From contig NZ_JMKI01000051.1 in NCBI RefSeq assembly GCF_000712295.1, forward strand, positions 1 to 64,000: a DNA stretch of 64,000 nucleotides. Reading direction: 5' to 3'. A model generated the notes under the pieces. That model had not been told where the DNA came from and made no database searches. It saw only the letters and a program-made list of their open reading frames with translations. Source of the DNA: Synergistes jonesii (GTDB lineage: Bacteria > Synergistota > Synergistia > Synergistales > Synergistaceae). Of the stretch, positions 27,451 through 34,903 are shown piece by piece; positions within the stretch are counted from its first letter, which is position 1; every line of letters starts with the position of its first letter. The position numbers and the translations under genes were made by a program.

Positions 27451-29829
27451 TTATTGTGCAAGATGCGCTGTACGTGAAATAATTACATCCTGAACTTCGT
27501 GGTCGAGTTCCGTGAAGTAGGCTAAATACCCGGCAACACGGACAACTAGGTCACGATAATCTTCGGGTTTTTTCTGTGCCTCACGGAGTGTCTTGTCGTC
27601 TACAACGTTAATCTGGATGTGGTAACCACCCTCGTCAACGTAATTCTTGACAATGCCTTCAATAATATCTACGCCGCGTTCCCCAGCAACTCCCGAAGGA
27701 TCAAAGCGGGTGTTATAAAGGCTGCCGCCGTGGAAGTTCTCATGGCGCATATGTGCAACGGAATTTGCAGCCGCAGTCGGCCCCGATGTATCACGCCCCA
27801 TGTTTGGCGATGCATTGTCGCTCAGCGGAGTAAATGCATGTCTTCCATCAGGTGTTGCTCCTACAATGCGTCCGAGCGGTACATTATGTGTCTGTGACTG
27901 ATTGCCACAGGAGAACTTGCCGTTGTGGCGTCCATCAGAGTGTAGGTTGCACATTTTTACTATTTTATCAATTAGTTCTGCTGAAAGTTTGTCAACTTCT
28001 GGAATGTCATTGCCGAATTTAGGCGCCTTGTTGATAAGGTACTGCCGCCAGCGCTCTTCACCCTCAAAGTCGGTATCACAGAGGTCGATGAGTTTGTCCA
28101 TAGTTAAGACTTTTTGCTTGAATACTGCATAATCGATTGCCACAATTGAGTCTGTTAGGGTTGACGGAGCAGTGATGAAAATATTTGTGAATGAAAGGTT
28201 TGCACCGCCATCCTGAATTGATTCACCGTTTTCAATGCAACCTTCAATCAGTGCTGATTGATATATCATGGGGAGATACGATGCCTGAATACCTGTTGTT
28301 ATGCGGTATGTGCGCATATGGGCATCCCAAAAATGTTCGACCTGCTTCAAATATGCTTCAATAAGCTGTTCTTTGCACGTCCAATCGCAGGGATCTCCTG
28401 TTCTGAGTCCGACATCTAAGCCGGTAACCGGGTCTATGCCGTTGTGTAGTGTGATTTCAAGAATCTTCGGCAAGTTGATGTTTCCGCCCGTCGCACTTCC
28501 ATCTGTGCCGCCACAGCCTGGGCCCGGTTCTACACAGCCGAAAATCCCCCAGTCTCGCGCCTGTTCAACGGTTGCTCCTTTATTTGTGACCATTTTTTGA
28601 GCCATTGAATCGCTGAAGAAAGCTGGGTTGCCAATGCCGTCGCGATTCATGCGTATTGCTTTGCGCATGATATGTTCAGGCATATTTTTTGTAACTCTGA
28701 GGGCAACAGGCTGTGCAATACGAAGTTCATCAGCCGCATCAAGGACAATATCCGTGATTTCATTGCACATCTCGTTACCTTCTGCATCAACGCCGCCAAT
28801 AAGGCAAATCTGCCATGTCGGGTAACCTGCGTCGGCCTGTGAATAGTATTCGTCGTTGACGTAGAATACTGTCGTTGATTTGATGAAGAGGCATTCAACA
28901 AGCTCCAGCGCACGTTCGCGTGTGATTCTTCCCGCTTTTATATCGGCATCGTAGTAAGGCCAAAGGTTGCGGTCAATTCTTCCGAGGGATGAAGAATATG
29001 ATGACGACTCAACATTATTTATGACCTGCATCATCCACTGGAACTGGATTGCTTCATGGAATGTCTCAGGCGGGAATTCTGGAACCTTACGACTGATGCG
29101 TGCCATTTCTAGGAGTTCTACTTTGCGGGCTTCATCCTGGCATTCAGCAGCTTGGCGCTCGCATTCGTCGGCGCAACGGTTCGCATATCTTATCACCGCT
29201 TCGAGTACAATGATTGTTGCACGCCAAAAATTTATTTTGCGTTGTTTGTCGACATTTACGCCTTCGCCAGAATTAATTGCCTCATCTATCAGCTTATTGC
29301 AGCGGTCAATACGGCCACGGAAACCGATTTTGAACATCTTCTGGAAATTTGCATGAATCGCACTTGAGCAAATTCCTTTGCCGCCTGACTTGAATGCGCC
29401 AGATTTTTCTCCGTCGCGAAGTTTCTGCGGCATTTCGGCATAAATAAGATCCTCCGTAGCCTTACCATCCCAAAAACCAAGAATATCCATGATTTTTTGT
29501 TCATCGCCAGGCTGTATAACCATAGGATCGCTTTTACGTTTGCTCATCCCCGGAATTTCTTTACGCAGCCACATCTCTGTCGATTCATATTCGGGGAACA
29601 GTATTGCTGCGCGTACCTGTTCTGTAAGCGTTCCTAAAAGTAAATCGTCAGGGCGAACAACGATAGCTTTATTGTCGAGTACATATTCAAGAACGTGCGC
29701 CCTGTGAAGGTAAATTGGCTCGCCTGCGTATTTTTTATACGCTTCGGTGGCCAGAACCACACGCTCTGCGCTCAAACCGGGTTTAACGGTCAAGACTTCC
29801 TTTTTCAGCCTTGCCACTCGTTCGTTCAT
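27451..29829 (-). CDS. Glycyl radical enzyme, dehydratase/lyase-type, substrate unknown
   Basis: 792 residues from MNERVARLKKEV; GAGAGGAG lies 8 nt upstream, so the longer frame is rejected. PFL-like domain (about 1-650) with the thiyl Cys and general base Glu in FGCVEPGPG (C432, E434), as in diol dehydratase, CutC, HypD and sulfonate lyase GREs. The C-terminal glycyl radical domain has RVAGYLAYF (G767). The unusual GPGCGGTDGSATGG after the Cys-Glu pair differs from the GKT-type continuation I recall for CutC and glycerol dehydratase. Not pyruvate formate-lyase, since there is no Cys-Cys pair. No microcompartment genes nearby. Expressed with its activase, a dehydrogenase and a transporter, probably under LysR control. 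Confidence 0.93.
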   Translation of the reverse strand: MNERVARLKKEVLTVKPGLSAERVVLATEAYKKYAGEPIYLHRAHVLEYVLDNKAIVVRPDDLLLGTLTEQVRAAILFPEYESTEMWLRKEIPGMSKRKSDPMVIQPGDEQKIMDILGFWDGKATEDLIYAEMPQKLRDGEKSGAFKSGGKGICSSAIHANFQKMFKIGFRGRIDRCNKLIDEAINSGEGVNVDKQRKINFWRATIIVLEAVIRYANRCADECERQAAECQDEARKVELLEMARISRKVPEFPPETFHEAIQFQWMMQVINNVESSSYSSSLGRIDRNLWPYYDADIKAGRITRERALELVECLFIKSTTVFYVNDEYYSQADAGYPTWQICLIGGVDAEGNEMCNEITDIVLDAADELRIAQPVALRVTKNMPEHIMRKAIRMNRDGIGNPAFFSDSMAQKMVTNKGATVEQARDWGIFGCVEPGPGCGGTDGSATGGNINLPKILEITLHNGIDPVTGLDVGLRTGDPCDWTCKEQLIEAYLKQVEHFWDAHMRTYRITTGIQASYLPMIYQSALIEGCIENGESIQDGGANLSFTNIFITAPSTLTDSIVAIDYAVFKQKVLTMDKLIDLCDTDFEGEERWRQYLINKAPKFGNDIPEVDKLSAELIDKIVKMCNLHSDGRHNGKFSCGNQSQTHNVPLGRIVGATPDGRHAFTPLSDNASPNMGRDTSGPTAAANSVAHMRHENFHGGSLYNTRFDPSGVAGERGVDIIEGIVKNYVDEGGYHIQINVVDDKTLREAQKKPEDYRDLVVRVAGYLAYFTELDHEVQDVIISRTAHLAQ

Positions 29830-29896
29830 AGTAAAGACTCCTCTCGCTTTTTTGTTTACTTTACATATATTTCGTAATCGCATATCTGCAATTTAT

Positions 29897-29902
29897 AGTA
29901 TA
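29897..29902 (-). promoter_or_regulatory. Probable -10 of the GRE cassette promoter
   Basis: TATACT in minus sense, about 70 bp before the GRE start. No good -35 is visible at 16-18 bp upstream, consistent with an activator-dependent promoter. Confidence 0.4.
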
Positions 29903-29927
29903 AATTTTTGATATAAAAAGGAATAAA

Positions 29928-29955
29928 AAATATTTTTATAACCATAAAAATATTT
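29928..29955. promoter_or_regulatory. Perfect palindrome upstream of the GRE cassette, candidate LysR operator
   Basis: AAATATTTTTAT, a 4-nt spacer and ATAAAAATATTT, with 12-bp perfect arms. Its centre is about 42 bp upstream of the -10, near the usual position of LysR-type activator sites. Contains T-N11-A spacings. The binding protein is inferred. Confidence 0.55.
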
Positions 29956-29995
29956 GAGAGTTCAGGAATATCAGATTAAAAACTGCTATATTTAA

Positions 29996-30025
29996 AAAGG
30001 CCTACCGGTATCACGGTAGACCTTT
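29996..30025 (-). terminator. Terminator of the LysR-type regulator gene
   Basis: In minus sense AAAGGTCTACCG, a 6-nt loop, CGGTAGGCCTTT (one G-U pair) then TTAAA. It lies about 20 bp beyond the regulator stop and isolates it from the GRE cassette transcribed in the same direction. Confidence 0.75.
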
Positions 30026-30046
30026 ACTGACTTTTATGGCGGTCAA

Positions 30047-30949
30047 TCATAAAGTCCAAGTTTTACTGATATTGATAAAATAATCAGCTAAATCATTTAT
30101 ATAATCAGGCCATATAATTCCCTTTTTAAATGCAATACAAGAATAATACGGACGAAGAGTTTCTCTTATGGGAACTGCTGTGAGCAAAGGATTTTTTATA
30201 AATTCACGTGCGATATATGTCGCACAGAACATTGCTCCAAGATTCTGTATCAGAAAGGACATCACACTGCTGTCGCCGGAATTAAAGGCAAGCATAACTT
30301 CTAATTCAATGTTTCGGCTTTTGCACGTGTTCATGATATAGTTAAAATCTCTGTAATACTGGTTGGGTAAAGCAAGCTTTATACCCTTTAAATCTTCGAA
30401 TGTAACAAACTCCATCTTAGCCACGGGATGCTCTTTGTTCACAAGAAGAGCCCATTCTTCTAAGTGCAGAGGGATAAATTCTATGTTAGCGTTAGGATAA
30501 CAGTCAAATGTAAATCCTATGTCGAGACGCTCGGCAAGAAGTTCTTCGTTTAATCGTTGACCGTGATGTTCTTCAATAAAGTAATGTACATCATTACTAC
30601 AATGTTCACTGTAATACTGAAAGATAATTGGTGCAAACGCAATATTTAACGTGTTCACCACGCCAATATCTACTTGTTTTTTATCTTTTTTTAAGCAATT
30701 GCTAATATGTTGGGAAATAAGTTCAACAGAAAAAACTGCCTGTTTTGCATCAACTATGATTGCCTGACCGTATTTATTAAGTTCCATGCCTCTTGATGTG
30801 CGGTTAAAAAGAGGAACACACAGTTCTTTCTCGAGTTTAGAAATCGAATAACTTAGTCCCTGCGGTGATACATATAGTCTTTCTGCTGCCTTGGCAATGC
30901 TTTTTGTTTCAGCTAAGATTAAAAACTCAATTAAATTTTGGATTGTCAA
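30047..30949 (-). CDS. LysR-type transcriptional regulator
   Basis: 300 residues if the TTG at 30949 is used (AGAGAGG 5-8 nt upstream); an ATG at 30982 would add 11 residues. N-terminal winged helix-turn-helix (ETKSIAKAAERLYVSPQGLSYSISKLEKEL), then a two-lobed periplasmic-binding-protein-like sensor domain (about 90-290). Weak similarity to CbbR/CysB-like members only; the inducer is unknown. It lies upstream of the GRE gene in the same direction, separated by its own terminator and by the palindrome at 29928-29955. It is the obvious candidate for substrate-responsive activation of the cassette. Confidence 0.9.
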   Translation of the reverse strand: MTIQNLIEFLILAETKSIAKAAERLYVSPQGLSYSISKLEKELCVPLFNRTSRGMELNKYGQAIIVDAKQAVFSVELISQHISNCLKKDKKQVDIGVVNTLNIAFAPIIFQYYSEHCSNDVHYFIEEHHGQRLNEELLAERLDIGFTFDCYPNANIEFIPLHLEEWALLVNKEHPVAKMEFVTFEDLKGIKLALPNQYYRDFNYIMNTCKSRNIELEVMLAFNSGDSSVMSFLIQNLGAMFCATYIAREFIKNPLLTAVPIRETLRPYYSCIAFKKGIIWPDYINDLADYFINISKTWTL

Positions 30950-31225
30950 ATTTGTCACCTCTCTATCTCGGGGATAAAACAAATTTAATGACAGGACATA
31001 TATCGCTTTGTATACCGTTGTGGTTTCAAAGTATAAAACTATAACTATTTTTGATTATAAATTAAGTCACAGATTTTGACTATAAAAAACAATTTGCTGA
31101 TTAACAAAATTTTTTTGAGTTGTGCCCAAACAGCTAACAAAAAACACTTTTGCTTATTGAATTATTTTAGAAAAGCCTATAAAATATAAAGAGTTCATTT
31201 TATAGCATATAGAGGGGGAATCAAC
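30950..31225. other. AT-rich divergent promoter region, LysR regulator / rubrerythrin
   Basis: About 275 bp, strongly AT-rich, without a gene. Holds the rubrerythrin promoter at its right end (separate entry) and presumably the promoter of the regulator, for which several TATAAT-like hexamers exist without a clear -35. Marks the right edge of the AT-rich cassette. Confidence 0.5.
31157..31185 (+). promoter_or_regulatory. Probable rubrerythrin promoter
   Basis: TTGAAT, a 17-bp spacer and TAAAAT, 40 bp before the GTG start. Confidence 0.5.
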
Positions 31226-31759
31226 GTGGAACTTAAAGGAAGCAAGACAGAGAAAAACCTTTGGGAAGCCTTTGCCGGAGAATCAATGGCGCGCAACAAG
31301 TACACATACTTCGCATCCGCCGCGAAAAAGGCGGGATACGAGCAGATAGCCGCAATATTCCAGGAAACGGCCGACAACGAGAAAGAGCACGCCAAGCTGC
31401 ATTTCAAAGCCCTTTCCGGCATCGGGGACACTCTCGCCAACCTTCTGGCCGCAGCCGCGGGAGAAAACGGCGAATGGTCGGAAATGTATCCGCGTATGGC
31501 GAAGGACGCCCGCGAAGAGGGATTCGACGAGCTGGCAACGATGTTTGAGGGAATCGCCAAGGTCGAAGCGGAGCACGAGAAACGCTATCGCGCCCTCGCG
31601 AAGAACGTGGAAGAGGGAACGGTCTTCGCCAAGGGCGGCAAGCTCTTCTGGAAGTGCCGCAACTGCGGGGCGGTTTTCGAACTCGACAAGGCCCCGGAGA
31701 AATGCCCCGTCTGCAGTCATCCTCAGGCGTATTTCGAAATCCAGGCTAAAAACTGGTAA
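31226..31759 (+). CDS. rbr: Rubrerythrin
   Basis: 177 residues. Cytoplasmic non-haem iron peroxidase protecting anaerobes from hydrogen peroxide. The ferritin-like diiron domain (1-135) has the Glu and ExxH ligands in [28 protein letters not shown] and [13 protein letters not shown]-terminal rubredoxin-like domain has CRNCGAVFE and CPVCSHP binding one Fe. The start is GTG with AGAGGGGG upstream. GC-rich like the chromosome, so not part of the adjacent AT-rich cassette. Followed by a good terminator, so monocistronic. Confidence 0.96.
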   Translation: MELKGSKTEKNLWEAFAGESMARNKYTYFASAAKKAGYEQIAAIFQETADNEKEHAKLHFKALSGIGDTLANLLAAAAGENGEWSEMYPRMAKDAREEGFDELATMFEGIAKVEAEHEKRYRALAKNVEEGTVFAKGGKLFWKCRNCGAVFELDKAPEKCPVCSHPQAYFEIQAKNW

Positions 31760-31778
31760 TCTTCCCTCCTGTCAAAAG

Positions 31779-31812
31779 AAGAAGAGGCGGTGCGTGCGTG
31801 CCGTCTCTTCTT
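31779..31812 (+). terminator. Rubrerythrin terminator
   Basis: AAGAAGAGGCGG / CCGTCTCTTCTT stem (one G-U) with a 10-nt loop and TTTGTATTT after it. Confidence 0.7.
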
Positions 31813-31909
31813 TGTATTTCTATCGTTCAATATAACGTTATCAATATTATATAGCAGTTACACTGACGGGCTAAATTTCAGAAGCCGCCAAAAATATTTG
31901 CGCGCGCTT

Positions 31910-32539
31910 TTATATCATGGCCGCTTCGACGAGCTTCGCCGTTTCGTCGGCGTGCTTTACGACTTCAGCAAGGGCTTTTTCCATTCTTTCGCGGCACTCT
32001 TTGGCGAAGGCTTCGTCCGCTATCCCCGGCAGGTTTATTTTCACGTTGTAGGACGCCGCTTTGCCCGCCGCTTCGGCAAGCAGGGCCGCCACTCCGGCGT
32101 CGCTGACGGCGTTTGAGTTGCCGTATTTCGCCGCCGTGAAGGAGAGTTCGGCGGCTTTTACGCAGCTTTCAAGCGTGCGGAGCGGCACTGCTGTGGCGGC
32201 TTTCGACGCTTCGCCCATCGCCGCTTTGCGGGAGGCTTTCTGCTCTTCCGTCTCTTTGGGCATTTTGAGCGCCTGCATGAAGAGGTTGAAGGATTCTGTG
32301 TCTTCGTTCATCAGGCTTATGAATTCGGCGCGCAGTTTTTCGCCTTCTTCAAGAACTTTGTGCATTTTATCCCAGCTAGTCCGGTATTTTTCTTTGCCCA
32401 GCGTGAGGTTCGCCACCATCGCTTCGAGTCCGGCGGCAAGCGACCCGCAGAGCGCGGCTACGCTTCCGCCTCCGGGCGCCGGCGAGTTGGAGGCGAGTTC
32501 GTCTATGAAGGCTTTTATTGTCGTTTCTTCGAATTTCAT
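31910..32539 (-). CDS. Formimidoyltetrahydrofolate cyclodeaminase-family protein
   Basis: 209 residues, matching the stand-alone cyclodeaminase (FTCD C-terminal) domain. Releases ammonia from 5-formimino-THF to give methenyl-THF. Recognised by FIDELASNSPAPGGGSVAALCGSLAAGL and the C-terminal AKYGNSNAVSDAGVAALLAEAAGKAA blocks. All alpha-helical. It lies downstream of hutU on the same strand, completing the tetrahydrofolate branch of histidine fermentation with the separate formiminotransferase at 36.5 kb. The same family includes FchA methenyl-THF cyclohydrolases; context favours cyclodeaminase. AGGAG precedes the ATG. Confidence 0.9.
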   Translation of the reverse strand: MKFEETTIKAFIDELASNSPAPGGGSVAALCGSLAAGLEAMVANLTLGKEKYRTSWDKMHKVLEEGEKLRAEFISLMNEDTESFNLFMQALKMPKETEEQKASRKAAMGEASKAATAVPLRTLESCVKAAELSFTAAKYGNSNAVSDAGVAALLAEAAGKAASYNVKINLPGIADEAFAKECRERMEKALAEVVKHADETAKLVEAAMI

Positions 32540-32583
32540 TTGCTTTGTCTCCTCTTTTTCCTGTTTTCTTCCGCTAATTAAAC

Positions 32584-32603
32584 GCGGGCGGTTTCCCGCC
32601 CGC
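32584..32603 (-). terminator. Hairpin after hutU
   Basis: GCGGGCGG-GAAA-CCGCCCGC in minus sense, followed by GTTTAATT. Short T-run, so possibly partial, with read-through into the cyclodeaminase gene. Confidence 0.5.
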
Positions 32604-32635
32604 TTCGCAGGGGGTTAGCTCTTTTCTTACCGCGG

Positions 32636-34654
32636 TTATTTGTTTTTCCTGACTATGTCCGTCAGGTAGGCGTCGTCTGCGATGTAGGGCAGTGTGATGT
32701 GCCCGTCTCCGCGTTTGCCGTTGAAGGTTTCCGCCGTCTCTATCGCGTGTTCGTTGCGCGCCCACGCTCTGCGCGCCACTCCGCTTATGACGTCCCAGCT
32801 CATCGATTCTTTGATTATGCGGTCTACTCTTTCGCTTCCGTCGAGGACGAGCCCGAAGCCGCCGTTTATCGCTTTGCCTGTGCCGACTCCTCCTCCGTTG
32901 TGCAGCGCTACTAGGCTCATGCCGCGCGCGCAGTTGCCGGCGAAGGTGTGTATGGCCATTTCCGCCATGATGTTGCTGCCGTCTTTGATGTTGGAGGTCT
33001 CGCGGTAGGGGGAGTCGGTGCCGGATACGTCGTGATGGTCGCGCCCGAGCATTACAGGCCCTATTTCTCCGTTTCTCACCATTTCGTTGAATTTGAGCGC
33101 TATGCGCATTCTTCCCTCTTCGTCCTGGTAGAGGATGCGGCATTCGGTGCCCACTACGAGTTTGTTTTTCTCGGCATCGCGGATCCATACCCAGTTGTCG
33201 TGGTCCTGGAAGCGGCGCTGAGGGTCTATACATTCCATCGCCGCTTTGTCTGTCTTTTTGAGGTCTTCGTGATCGTGCGATAGGCAGCACCAGCGGAAGG
33301 GGCCGTAGCCGTAGTCGAAGAGGAGCGGGCCCATTATGTCTTCCACATATGACGGGAAGATGAAGCCGTCGAAGGTGTCTTTGCCGTTTTTCGCTATTTC
33401 TTTGACTCCCGCGTCGAATACCGCGCGCATGAAGGAGTTGCCGTAGTCGAAGAAGTAGGCGCCTTTTGCGTGGAGGGCTTTGATGAGTTCGAAGTGTTTT
33501 TTGAGGCTCTTGTTCACCAGCCCGATGAATTTTTCTTTGTCTTCGGCCAAAAGCCGCGTCCTTTCTTCGAAGCTTACGCCCTGCGGACAGTAGCCTCCGT
33601 CGTAGGGGACGTGGCAGGAGGTCTGGTCGGAGAGGAGTTCGACTTTTTTGTCGTTGTCGAGCGCGTATTGCAGGAGGTCTACTATGTTGCCTTCGTAGGC
33701 TATCGAGAGGGGTTCGCCAGCCGACATCGCTTCTTCGGCCCATCTGAAGGCTTCCGCAAGCTCTTTAGTCCTTTTGCTTACCCAGCCCTGGCTGTGGCGC
33801 GTCTCTATGCGCGATGGGTCTACTTCGGCTATTATCGCCGCCGCTCCCGCTATTTCGGCTGCTTTCGGCTGGGCTCCGCTCATGCCGCCGAGTCCAGAGG
33901 AGATGAAGAGGTGTCCCGCGAGCCCCCTGCCTTCCTGAAGGTGGAACATTTTGCGCCCCGCGTTGAGCAGCGTGTTGTATGTGCCGTGCACTATGCCCTG
34001 CGGACCTATGTACATCCAACCCCCGGCTGTCATCTGACCGTAATTGGCGACTCCCAGCGCGGTCGCTCGACGGAAGTTGTCGGGGTCGTCGAAGAGGCCG
34101 ACCATGAGGCCGTTGGTCAATATCACGCGCGGCGCGGAGGGGTGCGAACGGAAGAGCCCCAGCGGATGACCGGACTGCACGACGAGCGTCTGGTCTTCCG
34201 TCACGACTTCAAGATATTTTTTGATTAGCCTGTATTGCATCCAGTTCTGACAGACCTGCCCCGTTTCCCCGTAGGTCACGAGCTCGTAGGGGTAGAGCGC
34301 GACGTCGAAGTCCAGGTTGTTGTCGATCATCACCTGGAAGGCCTTGCCTTCGATGCAGCGCCCCTTGTATTCGTCTATGGGTTTGCCGTGGATGCGTCCT
34401 TTCGGACGGAAGCGGTAGCCGTAGATGCGCCCGTGCTCTTTGTACTCCTGAAGGAATTCCGGCGCGAGCTCCCTGTGGAACCTCTCCGGTATATAGCGCA
34501 GCGCGTTCTTCAGCGCTAGCACCGTGTCCTGCTCGCTGAGCACCTGCCCGCGGTCCGGCGCCCTCCTTATACCCTCCTCGAATTCCGCCTTAGCAGGCAG
34601 ACCTTCCGCAAACTCAAGACGAAGTTCCATCGTTTTTCCTGTCGCATCAAACAT
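32636..34654 (-). CDS. hutU: Urocanate hydratase, long form
   Basis: 672 residues from the ATG at 34654 (GGAG 9 nt upstream); an ATG five codons earlier gives 677 but has a poor site. Hydrates urocanate to imidazolonepropionate using tightly bound NAD+ as electrophile. Characteristic segments: QSGHPLGLFRSHPSAPRV, GQMTAGGWMYIGPQGIVHGTYNT, SGLGGMSGAQPKA, FDYGYGPFRWCC near the catalytic region and HNGGGVGTGKAINGG. Longer than the 557-residue Pseudomonas enzyme and close to the animal-like long form. Transcribed away from hutH, with the cyclodeaminase gene downstream. Confidence 0.95.
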   Translation of the reverse strand: MFDATGKTMELRLEFAEGLPAKAEFEEGIRRAPDRGQVLSEQDTVLALKNALRYIPERFHRELAPEFLQEYKEHGRIYGYRFRPKGRIHGKPIDEYKGRCIEGKAFQVMIDNNLDFDVALYPYELVTYGETGQVCQNWMQYRLIKKYLEVVTEDQTLVVQSGHPLGLFRSHPSAPRVILTNGLMVGLFDDPDNFRRATALGVANYGQMTAGGWMYIGPQGIVHGTYNTLLNAGRKMFHLQEGRGLAGHLFISSGLGGMSGAQPKAAEIAGAAAIIAEVDPSRIETRHSQGWVSKRTKELAEAFRWAEEAMSAGEPLSIAYEGNIVDLLQYALDNDKKVELLSDQTSCHVPYDGGYCPQGVSFEERTRLLAEDKEKFIGLVNKSLKKHFELIKALHAKGAYFFDYGNSFMRAVFDAGVKEIAKNGKDTFDGFIFPSYVEDIMGPLLFDYGYGPFRWCCLSHDHEDLKKTDKAAMECIDPQRRFQDHDNWVWIRDAEKNKLVVGTECRILYQDEEGRMRIALKFNEMVRNGEIGPVMLGRDHHDVSGTDSPYRETSNIKDGSNIMAEMAIHTFAGNCARGMSLVALHNGGGVGTGKAINGGFGLVLDGSERVDRIIKESMSWDVISGVARRAWARNEHAIETAETFNGKRGDGHITLPYIADDAYLTDIVRKNK

Positions 34655-34702
34655 AACTGTCAGCTCCATTCTTTATTTATTTTACAAATTTCATTTCCCG
34701 TC

Positions 34703-34730
34703 TTGACGAACAGAAATTTTTAACTATACT
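34703..34730 (+). promoter_or_regulatory. Probable promoter of hutH-ftcD-hutI
   Basis: TTGACG, a 16-bp spacer and TATACT. Confidence 0.5.
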
Positions 34731-34776
34731 AATTGTAGCGCAAAGATTTAAGATTGAAAAGTATTAAATAGGGAAA

Positions 34777-34811
34777 AAGCGCTATTTTTTTGAAATGTAA
34801 GTGCTATTTTT
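34777..34811 (+). repeat. Tandem 13-bp direct repeats in the hutH leader
   Basis: AAGCGCTATTTTT and AAGTGCTATTTTT, one mismatch, 22 bp apart (two helical turns), downstream of the presumed transcription start. Possible dimer-of-dimers operator or RNA-binding repeats. Confidence 0.55.
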
Positions 34812-34903
34812 ATCGAGGAATTTTTTTCGCCCCACTCCACGGTAATTATAACACTAATGAGAAAATTTAACAAAAATAAAACAGCACAAGGAGGACATTT
34901 TAT

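Larger units (their letters stand above)
34655..34903. promoter_or_regulatory. Divergent regulatory region between hutU and hutH
   Basis: About 250 bp, AT-rich and non-coding. Contains a plus-strand promoter at 34703-34730, and a tandem direct repeat AAGYGCTATTTTT at 34777-34789 and 34799-34811 (22-bp period). The long leader to hutH (about 165 nt) could be a site of HutC- or HutP-like control. Neither regulator gene is in the window. Confidence 0.55.

Noticed and set aside
32574-33743. 389-codon frame in another phase of hutU
   Set aside because: Arg/His/Pro-rich out-of-phase translation of a conserved gene.
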